Shown one piece after another: positions 37,301 to 45,572 of a DNA stretch of 64,000 nt. Origin of the DNA: Lysobacterales bacterium (lineage in GTDB: Bacteria > Pseudomonadota > Gammaproteobacteria > Xanthomonadales > Rhodanobacteraceae). How positions within the stretch are numbered: the stretch's first letter is position 1; each line of letters begins with the position of its first letter. The notes under the pieces are model-generated. The model searched no databases and had not been told where the DNA came from. It saw nothing but the letters and a program-made list of their open reading frames with translations. The position numbers were made by a program, and so were the translations under genes. Location: positions 1 through 64,000 of the forward strand of contig NSJK01000005.1 of the NCBI GenBank assembly GCA_002632325.1, read 5' to 3'.

Positions 37301-38368
37301 GATGCGCGGCACCGTGAGCGAGGTCTCGGCAACATTGGTCGCCAACACGATGCGCCGCTGCGGGCCGGGCCGGAACACGCGGTCCTGCTCGCTCGCCGAC
37401 AGGCGCGCATACAGCGCGAGCACTTCGGTCTCGCGGTACTTGCGCCGCGACAGCGCCAGATGGGCATCACGGATCTCGCGCTCGCCGGGCAGGAACACGA
37501 GGATGTCACCGCGCGGATCGCTGCGCGTGATCTCATCGACGGCAGCGCCGATCTGCTCGATCTCGTCGGGGATGCTCGCGCCTGCCGCCCCGGCCGCGGG
37601 ATCACGCCAGCGCACTTCGACCGGATGGGTGCGGCCTTCGACCTCGATCACCGGAGCGCCACCGAAATGGGCGGCGAAACGCTGCGTGTCGATCGTCGCC
37701 GAGGTGACGATGAGCTTGAGATCGCGGCGCCTGGCGAGCAGCCGCTTGAGGTAGCCGAGCAGGAAATCGATGTTGAGGCTGCGCTCGTGCGCCTCGTCGA
37801 GGATGATCGTGTCGTATGCCGACAACCACGGATCGCCCTGCGTCTGCGCAAGCAGGATGCCGTCGGTCATGAACTTGATCAGCGAATTCTCGTCGCCCTG
37901 ATCGACGAAACGCACCTGGAAACCGACCAGTGCGCCCACCTGGGTGCCCAGTTCGCTCGCAACGCGGCGCGCGACCGTGCGCGCAGCGATCCGGCGCGGC
38001 TGGGTGCAGGCGATCATGCCGAAGGCGCCACGCCCCGCAGCCAGACACAGTTTGGGCAACTGCGTGGTCTTGCCCGAGCCGGTTTCACCGGCCAGCACGA
38101 TGACCTGATGTTTCTGGATCAGCGCAATGATGTCGTCACTGCGCGCGGCGATCGGCAGCGCTTCGTCGACGCGAATCTCCGGCACCCGTGCGAGCCGCTC
38201 GGCCACGCGCAGACGCGAGGCCTCAATCTCGGCGCGCAGGGCCGCGATCTCGTCCGCACCGGGCTCGCCCTTCGATGTTTGGAGTCGCCGCCAACGCGCA
38301 AGCAGGCGCCCGCGATCACGCGCAAGCACGCCTTCGAGGGCAGTGGACAGGGCCTTGAGTTCGGACAT
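34346..38368 (-). CDS. hrpA: ATP-dependent RNA helicase HrpA
   Basis: The 1340-residue protein is close to E. coli HrpA (1300). The DEAH core comprises Walker A GETGSGKT (94-101), motif Ia ACTQPRRIAA, the DEAH box near 193 (IILDEAHERSLNIDF), SAT, and the QRKGRCGRVGPG arginine-finger block near 395. HA2 and OB-fold regions and the long HrpA-specific C-terminus (about 700-1340) follow. HrpA unwinds RNA and rescues stalled ribosomes in E. coli. Oddity: residues about 615-650 carry a low-complexity segment rich in Pro, Ser, Asp and Arg (IPESRHPIPDSARSPDSRF) encoded by repeated gggaatc units at 36430-36510, which looks like a repeat inserted in frame. Start ATG 38368 is well placed and no frameshift is seen. 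Confidence 0.93.
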   Translation of the reverse strand: MSELKALSTALEGVLARDRGRLLARWRRLQTSKGEPGADEIAALRAEIEASRLRVAERLARVPEIRVDEALPIAARSDDIIALIQKHQVIVLAGETGSGKTTQLPKLCLAAGRGAFGMIACTQPRRIAARTVARRVASELGTQVGALVGFQVRFVDQGDENSLIKFMTDGILLAQTQGDPWLSAYDTIILDEAHERSLNIDFLLGYLKRLLARRRDLKLIVTSATIDTQRFAAHFGGAPVIEVEGRTHPVEVRWRDPAAGAAGASIPDEIEQIGAAVDEITRSDPRGDILVFLPGEREIRDAHLALSRRKYRETEVLALYARLSASEQDRVFRPGPQRRIVLATNVAETSLTVPRIRYVVDPGTARVKRYNPRNQLERLHVEPISQAAADQRKGRCGRVGPGICYRLYGEDDYAQRPRFTEPEILRSSLAGVILRMLDLKLGDPAAFPFLEAPGERALSDGFRRLQELDALDEARQLTATGRAMAQLPIDVALARMLIEARRLGVQRELNVLAAFLSVQDPRERPADARAQADAAHARHADSRSDFIGILRLWAAYGSAHEERTQSGLREWCRDEFLSFLRMREWRELHRQLLLLQDADQRDSSEAPRAAPRQGSRKLRAPAPTIPESRHPIPDSARSPDSRFPLPELYEAIHRCLLSGWPTQVARKDERGQYRSTRERRFTIFPGSALAKSAPNWLLAGQIIDLKKVYGMLCARVEPQWIEQQAAHLIRKSWRDPHWSRKRGAVLAHEQVSLFGLMLAEQRVVQFSAQDPAQAHAIFLREALARGEIDARADFVRANARVLAQAHETEAKLRRIGLMREESELAAFFAGKLPADLCTSAALDAWYRRATPAQQAALHWSLADVLDAGAGVAGADFPARLDVAGHALDLSYRFVPGDAADGVTLLVPLAFVNAVPSPRCEWLVPGLLADKIAEAIRSLPRALRRNFVPAPDFARAFTQAEAPRDEPLLMVLARYLQRVTGVAISAADFDVHALPAHLQMNFRVLDERGQALVEGRDLAAIQSHWTDAARMAFSRRADVELTREDVASFDFEEIPERILSTSGLAAFPALVDLGESVALRVFERADEALAEHRRGVERLLRRALADRIKQAARQLPIKGEVSLRSVAIERHRLDVALKDARARTPSTTSSDSLRADLIEGALRERLAAHELAVRDRAAFDALREAIARELFPAAIERLALAEAVLAALAELRPLLEPPLMGFAKANYDDLHEQLDALLAPRFLCDLGRERLAQFPRYLKAMSLRAQRLRQDPNRDQARMLGVQVYWREVLKARARKSDDPRVEELRWLIEELRVSSFAQELRTPEPVSPKRLAKLVEALKA
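36430..36507. repeat. gggaatcg-type simple repeat inside hrpA
   Basis: The plus strand reads ggaagcgggaatcgggaat and then several more imperfect units (cgggag, gtcgggaatcgggtgtcggg, attcgggaatcg). About eight units of a 7-base core cgggaat/c are found in 78 bases. Similar strings are known to me from intergenic DNA of Xanthomonas and relatives. Here the block is translated in hrpA as a Pro/Ser/Arg/Asp-rich insert without breaking the frame. Confidence 0.8.
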
Positions 38369-38527
38369 CGATCTACCGGGAGTACTCGGTTGCGCGGCAC
38401 GCTGCCGGCGTCATGGCGGCAGCGGATCGCGATATTTGCGGGCTATCGCCCCGATTGGCAAGTTCGATTTCCGCAATTCCGCTGGCATTGCTAGAGTCAA
38501 GCCATCATCCACCACGGGAGCAGCACC

Positions 38528-38995
38528 ATGGCCATCGACATCGGCATCGCCAGAAAAGACCGCGAGAACATTGCAAGGAACCTGTCCAAGCTGCTCGCCG
38601 ACACCTATTCGCTGTATCTGAAAACGCACAGCTTCCACTGGAACGTCACCGGGCCGATGTTCAACACCCTGCATCAGATGTTCGAAGTGCAGTACAGCGA
38701 ACTGTGGACTTCGGCCGACGTGATCGCCGAGCGCATCCGCGCGCTCGATGTCTATGCGCCAGGCTCCTACACCCAGTTCGGCAAGCTCACCTCGATTGCC
38801 GAGGAAACCGGCGTGCCGGACTGGAAGGCGATGGTGCAGCAGCTCGTGGAGGGCCACGAAACCGTCGCGCGCACCGCGCGCGAGGTATTCAAGGCGGCCG
38901 GCAAGGTCGACGATCAGCCCACCGCCGACATCGCCACCCAGCGCATGAACGAGCACGAAAAGACCGCATGGATGCTTCGCTCGTTGCTCAAGTAG
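38528..38995 (+). CDS. dps: Dps-family DNA-binding ferritin-like protein
   Basis: The 155-residue protein begins at ATG 38528, with GGGAG ten bases upstream. Ferroxidase ligands occur at the spacing seen in E. coli Dps (51, 63, 67, 78, 82): His37 in HSFHWNVTG, His49 in NTLHQMF, Glu53, Asp64 and Glu68 in [12 protein letters not shown]. Glu53 stands where E. coli Dps has Asp. Dodecamers of this protein oxidise Fe(II) with hydrogen peroxide, store iron and can cover DNA in stationary phase or oxidative stress. The N-terminus ([20 protein letters not shown]) has a few basic residues. No OxyR site is evident to me. Its stop overlaps the convergent SulP gene by 8 bases. Confidence 0.92.
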   Translation: MAIDIGIARKDRENIARNLSKLLADTYSLYLKTHSFHWNVTGPMFNTLHQMFEVQYSELWTSADVIAERIRALDVYAPGSYTQFGKLTSIAEETGVPDWKAMVQQLVEGHETVARTAREVFKAAGKVDDQPTADIATQRMNEHEKTAWMLRSLLK

Positions 38996-40700
38996 GAGCC
39001 ACCTCACCGGCCGACGCGGGCATCACCATCGCCAGCGCCGCGACGAAATCATCGGCAAACCGCAGGCTCGATCCATCGGCGACGATGCCCATGTCGGCGA
39101 GGATTCGTGCGGGTTGCTCCTGCAGTCCGGTGAAGATCAGGGCGATGCCATCGCGCCGGCAACGCGCGACGAGGTTGCCGATCGCGGTTGCACCCGAGGC
39201 ATCGATCAGCGGCACCAACCGCAGGCGCAGGATGAACACGCGCGGCGGCTTGACCTGCGCACGCAGCACGTCCTCGATGCGGTTGGCGACCGCGAAGAAC
39301 AGCGGTCCGGAGACACGGAAGGCCTGCACGCCTTCCGGCAGCACGTCATAGTCCACATCGCGGCGCGCACGCGAGAAATCGTCACGGTCTTCCTCGACCA
39401 GATCGACATGCGACTCCATCGCCACCACTTCGCTCATGCGGTACATGAACAGGAAGGCCGCGAGCACCACGCCGACCTCGACCGCGACGGTGAGGTCGAT
39501 CGCCACCGTGAGCACGAAGGTCACGATGAGCACGAGCCGATCACCCAGCGGCGAGCGCATGAGCTGACGGATGCGCTCGATCTCGCTCATGTTCCAGGCG
39601 ATGATGAGCAGCATCGCCGCCATCGCCGGCAGCGGCACCTGATTGGCGAGCGGCGCGGCGACCAGCACGAACAGCAGGATGAACAACGCGTGCGCCATGC
39701 CGGCGACCGGTGAGCGTGCACCCGCACGCACGTTGGTCGCAGTGCGCACGATCGCGCCGGTCGCGGGCAGGCCACCGATCAGCGCCGAAGCCACGTTGGC
39801 CGCGCCCTGCCCGACCAGCTCGCAGTTGGAGCGATGCCGCCCACCGATCATGCCGTCGGAAACGACCGCAGAAAGCAACGACTCGACGCCGCCGAGGAAG
39901 GCGATCGTGAACGCGCTCGGCAACAGCTCATGCAGGCGCGCGAGATCGAAGCGCGGCAGATGCGGCAGCGGCAGTTCGCGCGGGATCGAGCCGAAGCGCG
40001 ACACGATCGTCTCGACCGGCAGTTGCAACAGCACGGTCGCCAGCGTCGCCAGCACCACGGCGATGAGGAAGGCCGGCCAGGTCGGGCGCCAGCGCCGCAA
40101 GGCGATCAGCAAGGCCAGCGTTGCCGCCGCGAGACCCGCTGCATGCACGTTGAGACTGCCGATGTGACTCGCATAGGCCTGCCAGCGCGGCAGGAATTCG
40201 GCCGGCAGCTTGTCGATGTCGAGCCCGAGCAGATCCTTGATCTGGCTGCTGAAGATACTGACCGCGATGCCCGCGGTGAAGCCGGTGATGACCGGCTGCG
40301 GCATGTATTTGACCAAGGTCCCCAGACGCAGCAAGCCGGCGAGGATCAGCATCACGCCGGCCATCAGCGTCGCGACGATGAGGCCGTCGTAGCCGTAATG
40401 GGCGATCACCGCGAACACGACCGGAATGAAGGCCGCAGTCGGGCCGCCGATCTGCACGCGCGAACCGCCGAGCGCCGAAATCAAGAAGCCCGCGACGATC
40501 GCAGTCCACAAACCGGCGGTGGGTGATGCCCCCGAGGCGATCGCCAGCGCCATCGACAGCGGCAGCGCGACGATCGAGACGGTCAGGCCCGCGATGAGAT
40601 CGCGACGCAGATCTGCCAGCCCATAGCCCTGCCGCAGCGTGGTCACCAGCTTGGGCAGATACAGATGCCACAGCGGTGACGCCGGCTTGGCAACGCTCAT
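38988..40700 (-). CDS. SulP family anion transporter with STAS domain
   Basis: ATG 40700 ([18 protein letters not shown]) gives 570 residues; the frame is open upstream, but that part overlaps the neighbouring gene and is not protein-like. About 12-14 membrane segments lie in residues 30-420, opening with [20 protein letters not shown], the usual SulP signature. GTGATARTATNVR-like ([22 protein letters not shown]) is present near 315. The C-terminal STAS domain (about 440-560) has [19 protein letters not shown] and [13 protein letters not shown]. SulP proteins carry sulfate, bicarbonate or dicarboxylates across the inner membrane. The anion cannot be decided; no carbonic anhydrase or sulfate assimilation gene is adjacent. 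Confidence 0.9.
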   Translation of the reverse strand: MSVAKPASPLWHLYLPKLVTTLRQGYGLADLRRDLIAGLTVSIVALPLSMALAIASGASPTAGLWTAIVAGFLISALGGSRVQIGGPTAAFIPVVFAVIAHYGYDGLIVATLMAGVMLILAGLLRLGTLVKYMPQPVITGFTAGIAVSIFSSQIKDLLGLDIDKLPAEFLPRWQAYASHIGSLNVHAAGLAAATLALLIALRRWRPTWPAFLIAVVLATLATVLLQLPVETIVSRFGSIPRELPLPHLPRFDLARLHELLPSAFTIAFLGGVESLLSAVVSDGMIGGRHRSNCELVGQGAANVASALIGGLPATGAIVRTATNVRAGARSPVAGMAHALFILLFVLVAAPLANQVPLPAMAAMLLIIAWNMSEIERIRQLMRSPLGDRLVLIVTFVLTVAIDLTVAVEVGVVLAAFLFMYRMSEVVAMESHVDLVEEDRDDFSRARRDVDYDVLPEGVQAFRVSGPLFFAVANRIEDVLRAQVKPPRVFILRLRLVPLIDASGATAIGNLVARCRRDGIALIFTGLQEQPARILADMGIVADGSSLRFADDFVAALAMVMPASAGEVAPT

Positions 40701-40777
40701 GGGCCTGGCTCGCTCATGCAAGGCCGCATGCGCGGTCACCTCGCGATTATAGGATGGCCACGCGTGCGAGCGGATGA

Positions 40778-42040
40778 CTACAACTTGCGCCGCGGCGGTA
40801 TCAAGAGGTCGCCGAAGAACAATCCGGCGACGATCGCGATCAACAAGGCCGTCATCGTCACCGCGGTATCGATGCCGAGCAGCACATTGCGATCGAGCAC
40901 GTAGCTCAGGCTGCGAAAGCCGACGCTGCCGGGCACCAGCAGGATGATGCCCGGCTCGCGGATCAGCGCGCCGGGACGATTGGCCAGGCGCGCGAACAGG
41001 TTGCTGGCCGCGCCGACCACGAGCGCACCGAGGAAGGTACCGAACACCGGCGAAACATGCGTGCCGCCAACCTGGGTGCAGACATAGCCGAGCAGGGGCG
41101 CAGCGATCACCAGCGGCGCGAAGCGGCGCGGCGTCTTGAACAGCACCGCAAATGACATCGCGCCGGCGAAGATCGCCACCCATTCCGCCCAGATCGGGAT
41201 CGGCGTGGTGTCAGCCGGCGGCGGAATCAGATGCAGCAGCGCGCAACCCTGCAACGCGGCGACGCTGCCGAACAGCAGTTTGAGCAAGGTGGCCAGCGCA
41301 CCCATCATGCGCGCAGTGCCTGACACCAGATGTTGACTCGACAACTCGCGCACCGCGGTAGTCAGGGTCATGCCCGGAATCAGCACGATGACGCTGGCGA
41401 TCACCACCGGCCGCAGTTCCAGCGGCGTGAGGAAGCAGGCGACGAGAATGCAGACCAGGGTCGAAGCAAATGCCGCAACGGCCTCGAAGGCATTGGCGAA
41501 GCTTGGCCAGCGCGCGGGCAGCAATGCCAGCGCGCCGATCAGCAGGCCATTGAGCAAGGCCACTGCGACCTCGATCCAGCCAGTGTGCAGAATCGCCGCA
41601 ACCGTCGCCGACGCGACGCCGAAGGCGATCACGGTCGCCGCCTGGGTCAAGCGGCTGCTGCGGCGTGCGCCGATTTCGCGCAGGCAGCGCCGCCCTTCGG
41701 CGAGATCAAGCTGACCCGCGATCACGCGATCGGCGATGTCGTCGACCTGACACAGCCGCGCGAGATTCACCTCACCCGGCGGCACGCGCACCACCTGGGT
41801 GAACTCGGCCAGATCATCGCCGGCGGCAAGATCGGAGAACGACATCACGATCGAGGTCGGTGTCGACAGCACGTTGCAGGCCAACCCGAGCCGCGCGCTG
41901 GCGAGATTGACCACGTCCTCAAGGCGTGGCGCCGCCGTACCGTACTCGTGCAGACGGCGCGACAGCTCGACGATGAAACCGATCCGCGTCTTGAGCGGAT
42001 AGGCGCTGTCGGGAAATTGGGCGGGACGGGCGGCAGACAT
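40778..42040 (-). CDS. Threonine/serine exporter (ThrE) family protein
   Basis: ATG 42040 (MSAARPAQFPDSAYPLKTR) gives 420 residues. An N-terminal cytoplasmic part (20-135, with ELSRRLHEYGTAAPRLEDVV and REIGARRSSR) precedes about ten membrane segments. This matches the ThrE layout, in which the DUF1212-type and DUF3815-type domains are fused in one chain. ThrE of Corynebacterium exports threonine and serine by proton antiport; activity here is inferred by family only. The N-terminal blocks FIVELSRRLHEYG, ASARLGL and MSFSDLAAGDDLAEFTQVVRV are characteristic. It is divergent from the mlaE gene with 92 bases between the starts. Confidence 0.85.
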   Translation of the reverse strand: MSAARPAQFPDSAYPLKTRIGFIVELSRRLHEYGTAAPRLEDVVNLASARLGLACNVLSTPTSIVMSFSDLAAGDDLAEFTQVVRVPPGEVNLARLCQVDDIADRVIAGQLDLAEGRRCLREIGARRSSRLTQAATVIAFGVASATVAAILHTGWIEVAVALLNGLLIGALALLPARWPSFANAFEAVAAFASTLVCILVACFLTPLELRPVVIASVIVLIPGMTLTTAVRELSSQHLVSGTARMMGALATLLKLLFGSVAALQGCALLHLIPPPADTTPIPIWAEWVAIFAGAMSFAVLFKTPRRFAPLVIAAPLLGYVCTQVGGTHVSPVFGTFLGALVVGAASNLFARLANRPGALIREPGIILLVPGSVGFRSLSYVLDRNVLLGIDTAVTMTALLIAIVAGLFFGDLLIPPRRKL

Positions 42041-42132
42041 CGTGCAATTTTGCCTTGCGCGCCGCGCAGCGGCGAGGGGTGTGGTGCAACGACAGGCATT
42101 GCCGTTTGTCATTTGCCTGCTAGCCTTGGCCG

Positions 42133-43224
42133 ATGCCTGCCGCCATCACGCCCGGTCTTTCCGTCCAAGGAGATGTCCTCGCCGCCAGCGGCGACTGGAC
42201 ACTGGCTGCCGCGCCCCGGTTGGCGGATCTGGTCGCACGCAGCAGCCGCACAGCGCGCATCGACGCCAGCGCGATCGCCCGCCTCGACACGGCCGGGGCG
42301 CGCCTCCTGCTCGACCTCGCCGATCTCGAACGCATCGATGGCCTCGACGCCAAGCGCCGCGCCCTGCTCGAAGCAGTTGCCAAGGCCAGCAGCACTCAGG
42401 CACCGGCAGCGAAACCCGCCAACGGCTTGTTTGAAGTCTTCGCACGCACCGGCCTTGCCGTCGAGCGCATTGCACGCGACGCCGTCAAACTGATCGGCTT
42501 CATCGGCCTCGTGCTGGCAACCATCGCTCGCACCGTGCCCAATCCGCGCCGCTGGCGCCCGACCTCGCTGGCCTTCCATCTGGAGCAAACCGGGCTCGAT
42601 GCGGTGCCGATCGTGGTCCTGCTCAACTTCCTCGTAGGCGCCGTGGTCGCTTTCCTCGGCGCCACCGTGCTCAAGGATTTCGGCGCAACCATCTACACGG
42701 TCGAACTCATCGGCTACTCCTTCCTGCGCGAATTCGGCGTGCTGCTCACCGCAATCCTCATCGCTGGACGCAGCGGCAGCGCCTTCACGGCGCAAATCGG
42801 CTCGATGAAATCACGCGAAGAACTCGACGCGATCCGCACCCTCGGCCTCGATCCGATCGAAGTGCTGGTGATGCCGCGCCTGCTTGCCCTCCTGATCGCC
42901 CTGCCCCTGCTCACCCTGCTGGCAATGCTCGCCGGCATCGTCGGCGGCGGCGTGGTCGGCGCGCTCAGCATGGACATCTCGCCGACTCTGTTCGTCAATC
43001 GCCTGCATGAGCTCGGCGCGACGCGTCACTTCTGGGTCGGCATGAGCAAGGCCCCGATCTTCGCGTTCCTGATCGCCTGTATCGGCTGCCTCGAAGGCTT
43101 CAAGGTTTCGGGCAGCGCCGAATCGGTCGGCACGCACACGACTTCGAGCGTGGTGCAGGCGATCTTCATGGCGATCCTCGTCGATGCACTGGCGGCGATC
43201 TTCTTCATGGAGATCGACGTATGA
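42133..43224 (+). CDS. mlaE: MlaE-type lipid ABC transporter permease fused to an N-terminal MlaB-like STAS domain
   Basis: The 363-residue protein has two parts. Residues 1-85 look like a STAS fold (VQGDVLAASGDWTLAAA, RIDASAIARLDTAGARLLLD), the role filled by separate MlaB in E. coli. Residues about 110-363 are the MlaE permease: PIVVLLNFLVGAVVAFLGA, ILIAGRSGSAFTAQIGSMK and EELDAIRTLGLDPIEVLVMP are diagnostic. The complex moves phospholipids between inner and outer membrane and so keeps outer-membrane asymmetry. It opens the mla cluster but is separated from mlaF by 1.5 kb of repeats. The stop overlaps an ATG (ATGA) that starts a long open frame through the repeats, which I consider non-coding. 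Confidence 0.92.
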   Translation: MPAAITPGLSVQGDVLAASGDWTLAAAPRLADLVARSSRTARIDASAIARLDTAGARLLLDLADLERIDGLDAKRRALLEAVAKASSTQAPAAKPANGLFEVFARTGLAVERIARDAVKLIGFIGLVLATIARTVPNPRRWRPTSLAFHLEQTGLDAVPIVVLLNFLVGAVVAFLGATVLKDFGATIYTVELIGYSFLREFGVLLTAILIAGRSGSAFTAQIGSMKSREELDAIRTLGLDPIEVLVMPRLLALLIALPLLTLLAMLAGIVGGGVVGALSMDISPTLFVNRLHELGATRHFWVGMSKAPIFAFLIACIGCLEGFKVSGSAESVGTHTTSSVVQAIFMAILVDALAAIFFMEIDV

Positions 43225-43439
43225 GCGGGGCGAACGTTGGTTCGGCTTGCGCCGTAGTCGCTGGGTCATTTGGGTTTGTGCGTTTGCGCAACAGCCGACT
43301 CGCGTCCGTGCGCGGTCGTCCCGCATCCGCGCCACTGGGGATTTCGGCTGGCGCCGTAATCGCTGGGTCATTTGGGTTTGTGCGTTTGCGCGACAGCCGA
43401 CTCGCGTCCGTGCGCGTTCGTCCCGCATCCCTGCGGTCC

Positions 43440-43475
43440 GGTGGCTTTCTCTTGCTTGCCCAAGAGAAAGTCACC
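43440..43475. repeat. 36-base hairpin, copy 1 (direct)
   Basis: Arms ggtggctttctcttg and caagagaaagtcacc enclose cttgcc; one mismatch in the 15-base arms. It starts module B of the repeat block between mlaE and mlaF. Confidence 0.85.
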
Positions 43476-43862
43476 AAAGAGAAGGGCACCCTCACGGCCT
43501 TGGTCCCGCGCGCATCGTGCGCGCGGGACTGCGCAGACGCGCTGCGGGGTTTGCCGACCGTGCATTCATGCACGCACGGCAAACTCGGCGCGATCCATCG
43601 CGCCGCCCCTGCGGGCCTCTTCTTCGCGCGCCTGCCGCGGCCGAAAGGGGCTGAAAAGCGCAAGCGCGGGCATCCTGCCCGCACACGGAGTCCTGATCGT
43701 GTTCGCGTTCGCGAAAACCGACTGGCGTCCGTGCCTGTTCGTCCCGCATCCGTGCCGCTGGCGATATCGGCTGGCGCCGTAATCGCTGGCTCATTTGGGC
43801 TTGTGCGTTTGCGCGACAGCCGACTCGCGTCCGTGCGCGTTCGTCCCGCATCCATGCGGGCC

Positions 43863-43898
43863 GGTGGCTTTCTCTTGCTCGCCCAAGAGAAAGCCACC
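43863..43898. repeat. 36-base hairpin, copy 2 (direct)
   Basis: Perfect 15-base arms ggtggctttctcttg and caagagaaagccacc enclose ctcgcc. It is the same element as at 43440, shifted by 423 bases. Confidence 0.88.
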
Positions 43899-44474
43899 AA
43901 AGAGAACGGCGCCCTCACGGCCGTGGTCCCGCGCGCATCGTGCGCGCGGGACTGCGCAGGCGCGCTGCGGGGTTTGCCGACCGCGCATCCCTGCACGAAC
44001 GGCAAACTCGGCGCGATCCCTCGCGCCGCCCCTGCGGGCTTTTCCTGCGCGCGCCTGCCGCGGCCGAAAGGGGTTGAAAACCCAAGGCGCGGGCATCCTG
44101 CCCGCACTCGCGAAATGTCGGATCCGGTGCTGCGCACCTTGATCCGACCTACGCCATGCCGCGCTGGTGGTTCGGCTCAAGCACCGCAGGTGCGGAACCG
44201 ACAATCGAGCAGCATCGAAGCACTGCACGGCTTCTGCTCAGCGAGCCGAGCCCGCACGCACTGCTGCTCTGGCTTCGTCGCGCAGGAGCGCGCTGCTTCC
44301 ATTCCCCTTCAGCGACGGCGGGCGATGGCCGAGATGCCCGCAGGGTGCGCGCGATGGAGCGCGCGCATTGCGCCGTCAGCACAGGGATGTGCTGTGGGCG
44401 CAACCGGCCATCGACCGCGGACCTTGCGCGCACGAGGCGCGCAAGGCGGCGCTGCGAGGGGCGCCCTTCTCTTT

Positions 44475-44510
44475 GGTGGCTTTCTCTTGGGCGAGCAAGA
44501 GAAAGCCACC
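44475..44510. repeat. 36-base hairpin, copy 3 (inverted)
   Basis: Perfect 15-base arms with loop ggcgag, the reverse complement of the copy 2 loop. The flanks are also reversed: after it come ggcccgcagggatgcgggac and a match to module A read backwards. Copies 2 and 3 therefore face each other. Confidence 0.88.
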
Positions 44511-44754
44511 GGCCCGCAGGGATGCGGGACGAACAGGCACGGACGCCAATCGGTTTTCGACAAGCCGAACAAACCAAGGCAAACACATGGCCAAGGCGCA
44601 CGCCGAGTCCCCGCCCGCAGGGATGCGGAACGAACCAACAGGGACGTCGATGGGTACTCGTGCGAACGCACGAGCAAAATCTAGCCCGCGGATTCGGCGT
44701 AAGCCGAAACCCCCAACCATGCGGATGCGCAACGAACAAAACAAACCCCAACCG

Positions 44755-45570
44755 ATGAACACCGAGCCCGAGAACATCATCGAAGTCCGCGGTCTGCGCA
44801 ACCAATTCGGCGCTCAGGTCGTGCACGAAAACCTCGACCTCGACGTGCGTCGCGGCGAGATCATCGGCGTGGTCGGCGGCTCGGGCAGCGGAAAATCGGT
44901 GTTGATGCGCTCGATCATCGGCCTCAACCGTCCGGCCGCGGGCAGCGTGCGCTTGCTCGGCATCGAGATGACCAAGGCCAGCGAGGCTGAGCGCAGCCAG
45001 GTGGAACAGCGGTGTGGCGTGCTGTTCCAGAATGGCGCGCTGTTTTCCTCGCTCACGGTTGCCGACAACGTGATGGTGCCGATGCGCGAGCATTTCCGCT
45101 TGCCGCAGCAGGCGATGGAACGTTTTGCCGCGCTCAAGATCGCGCTGGCGGGCCTGCCCGAGAATGCCGGCGCGAAGTTTCCCGCGCAGCTCTCGGGTGG
45201 CATGGTCAAGCGTGCGGCGCTGGCGCGCTCGATTTCGCTCGATCCGGATATCCTGTTTCTCGATGAACCGACCGCCGGGCTCGATCCGATCGGCGCGGCG
45301 GCGTTCGATCAGTTGATCCTCACCTTGCGCGACAGCCTCGGCCTGACCGTGTTCCTCATCACCCACGATCTCGACACGCTGTACACGATCTGCGACCGCG
45401 TCGGCGTGCTTTCGCGCAAACGCGTGCTGGTCTGCGATACGCTCGACAAGGTCGAGCGCCATGACGACCCCTGGATCCAGGAATACTTTCAGGGTCCGCG
45501 CGGACGTTCGGCCGAATTGGCCGCACGCAAGACGCAGGCCCGACCCGCATCGACCACCGGAGCTGCCTGA
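44755..45570 (+). CDS. mlaF: MlaF-type lipid ABC transporter ATP-binding protein
   Basis: I start at ATG 44755 (MNTEPENIIEVRGLRNQFG), giving 271 residues; the frame runs open far upstream into the repeats, and ATGs at 44719 and 44725 are other options. No clear ribosome site is seen, perhaps because the repeat insertion replaced the native leader. Motifs: Walker A GGSGSGKS near 42-49, Q-loop RCGVLFQNGALFSSLTV, signature LSGGMVKRAALARS, Walker B DILFLDEPTAGLDPIG, and the switch His in ITHDLD. It powers the MlaE permease on the cytoplasmic side. It is followed 2 bases later by mlaD. Confidence 0.92.
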   Translation: MNTEPENIIEVRGLRNQFGAQVVHENLDLDVRRGEIIGVVGGSGSGKSVLMRSIIGLNRPAAGSVRLLGIEMTKASEAERSQVEQRCGVLFQNGALFSSLTVADNVMVPMREHFRLPQQAMERFAALKIALAGLPENAGAKFPAQLSGGMVKRAALARSISLDPDILFLDEPTAGLDPIGAAAFDQLILTLRDSLGLTVFLITHDLDTLYTICDRVGVLSRKRVLVCDTLDKVERHDDPWIQEYFQGPRGRSAELAARKTQARPASTTGAA

Positions 45571-45572
45571 CC

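Larger units (their letters stand above)
43225..44754. repeat. Block of modular, hairpin-rich repeats separating mlaE from mlaF
   Basis: No credible gene is present in these 1530 bases. Module A (about 100 bases, with ctcgcgtccgtgcg and cgtcccgcatcc) occurs at about 43238, 43342 and 43763, with a partial copy at about 43685. Module B starts with a 36-base hairpin (ggtggctttctcttg arms) and continues for about 210 bases; copies lie at 43440-43690 and 43863-44105, a shift of 423. A third, more distant copy lies in reverse orientation, with its hairpin at 44475-44510. Module B is itself a chain of short palindromes, for example gtcccgcgcgca/tgcgcgcgggac around a tcg loop. Frames stay open across the block because of high GC and periodicity, but the predicted proteins are Arg/Ala/Pro-rich and repeat-derived. 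Confidence 0.9.

Noticed and set aside
38988-38995. GTAGGAG at the dps stop codon as another REP copy
   Set aside because: Only seven bases match and no palindrome follows.
40701-41183. N-terminal extension of the SulP protein
   Set aside because: It overlaps the ThrE-like gene and lacks membrane character; ATG 40700 directly precedes the conserved SulP start.
43221-44684. 487-codon open frame starting in an ATGA overlap with mlaE
   Set aside because: It is made wholly of the repeat modules, with low-complexity Arg/Ala/Pro product and parallel open frames on both strands. The overlap with mlaE is probably chance.
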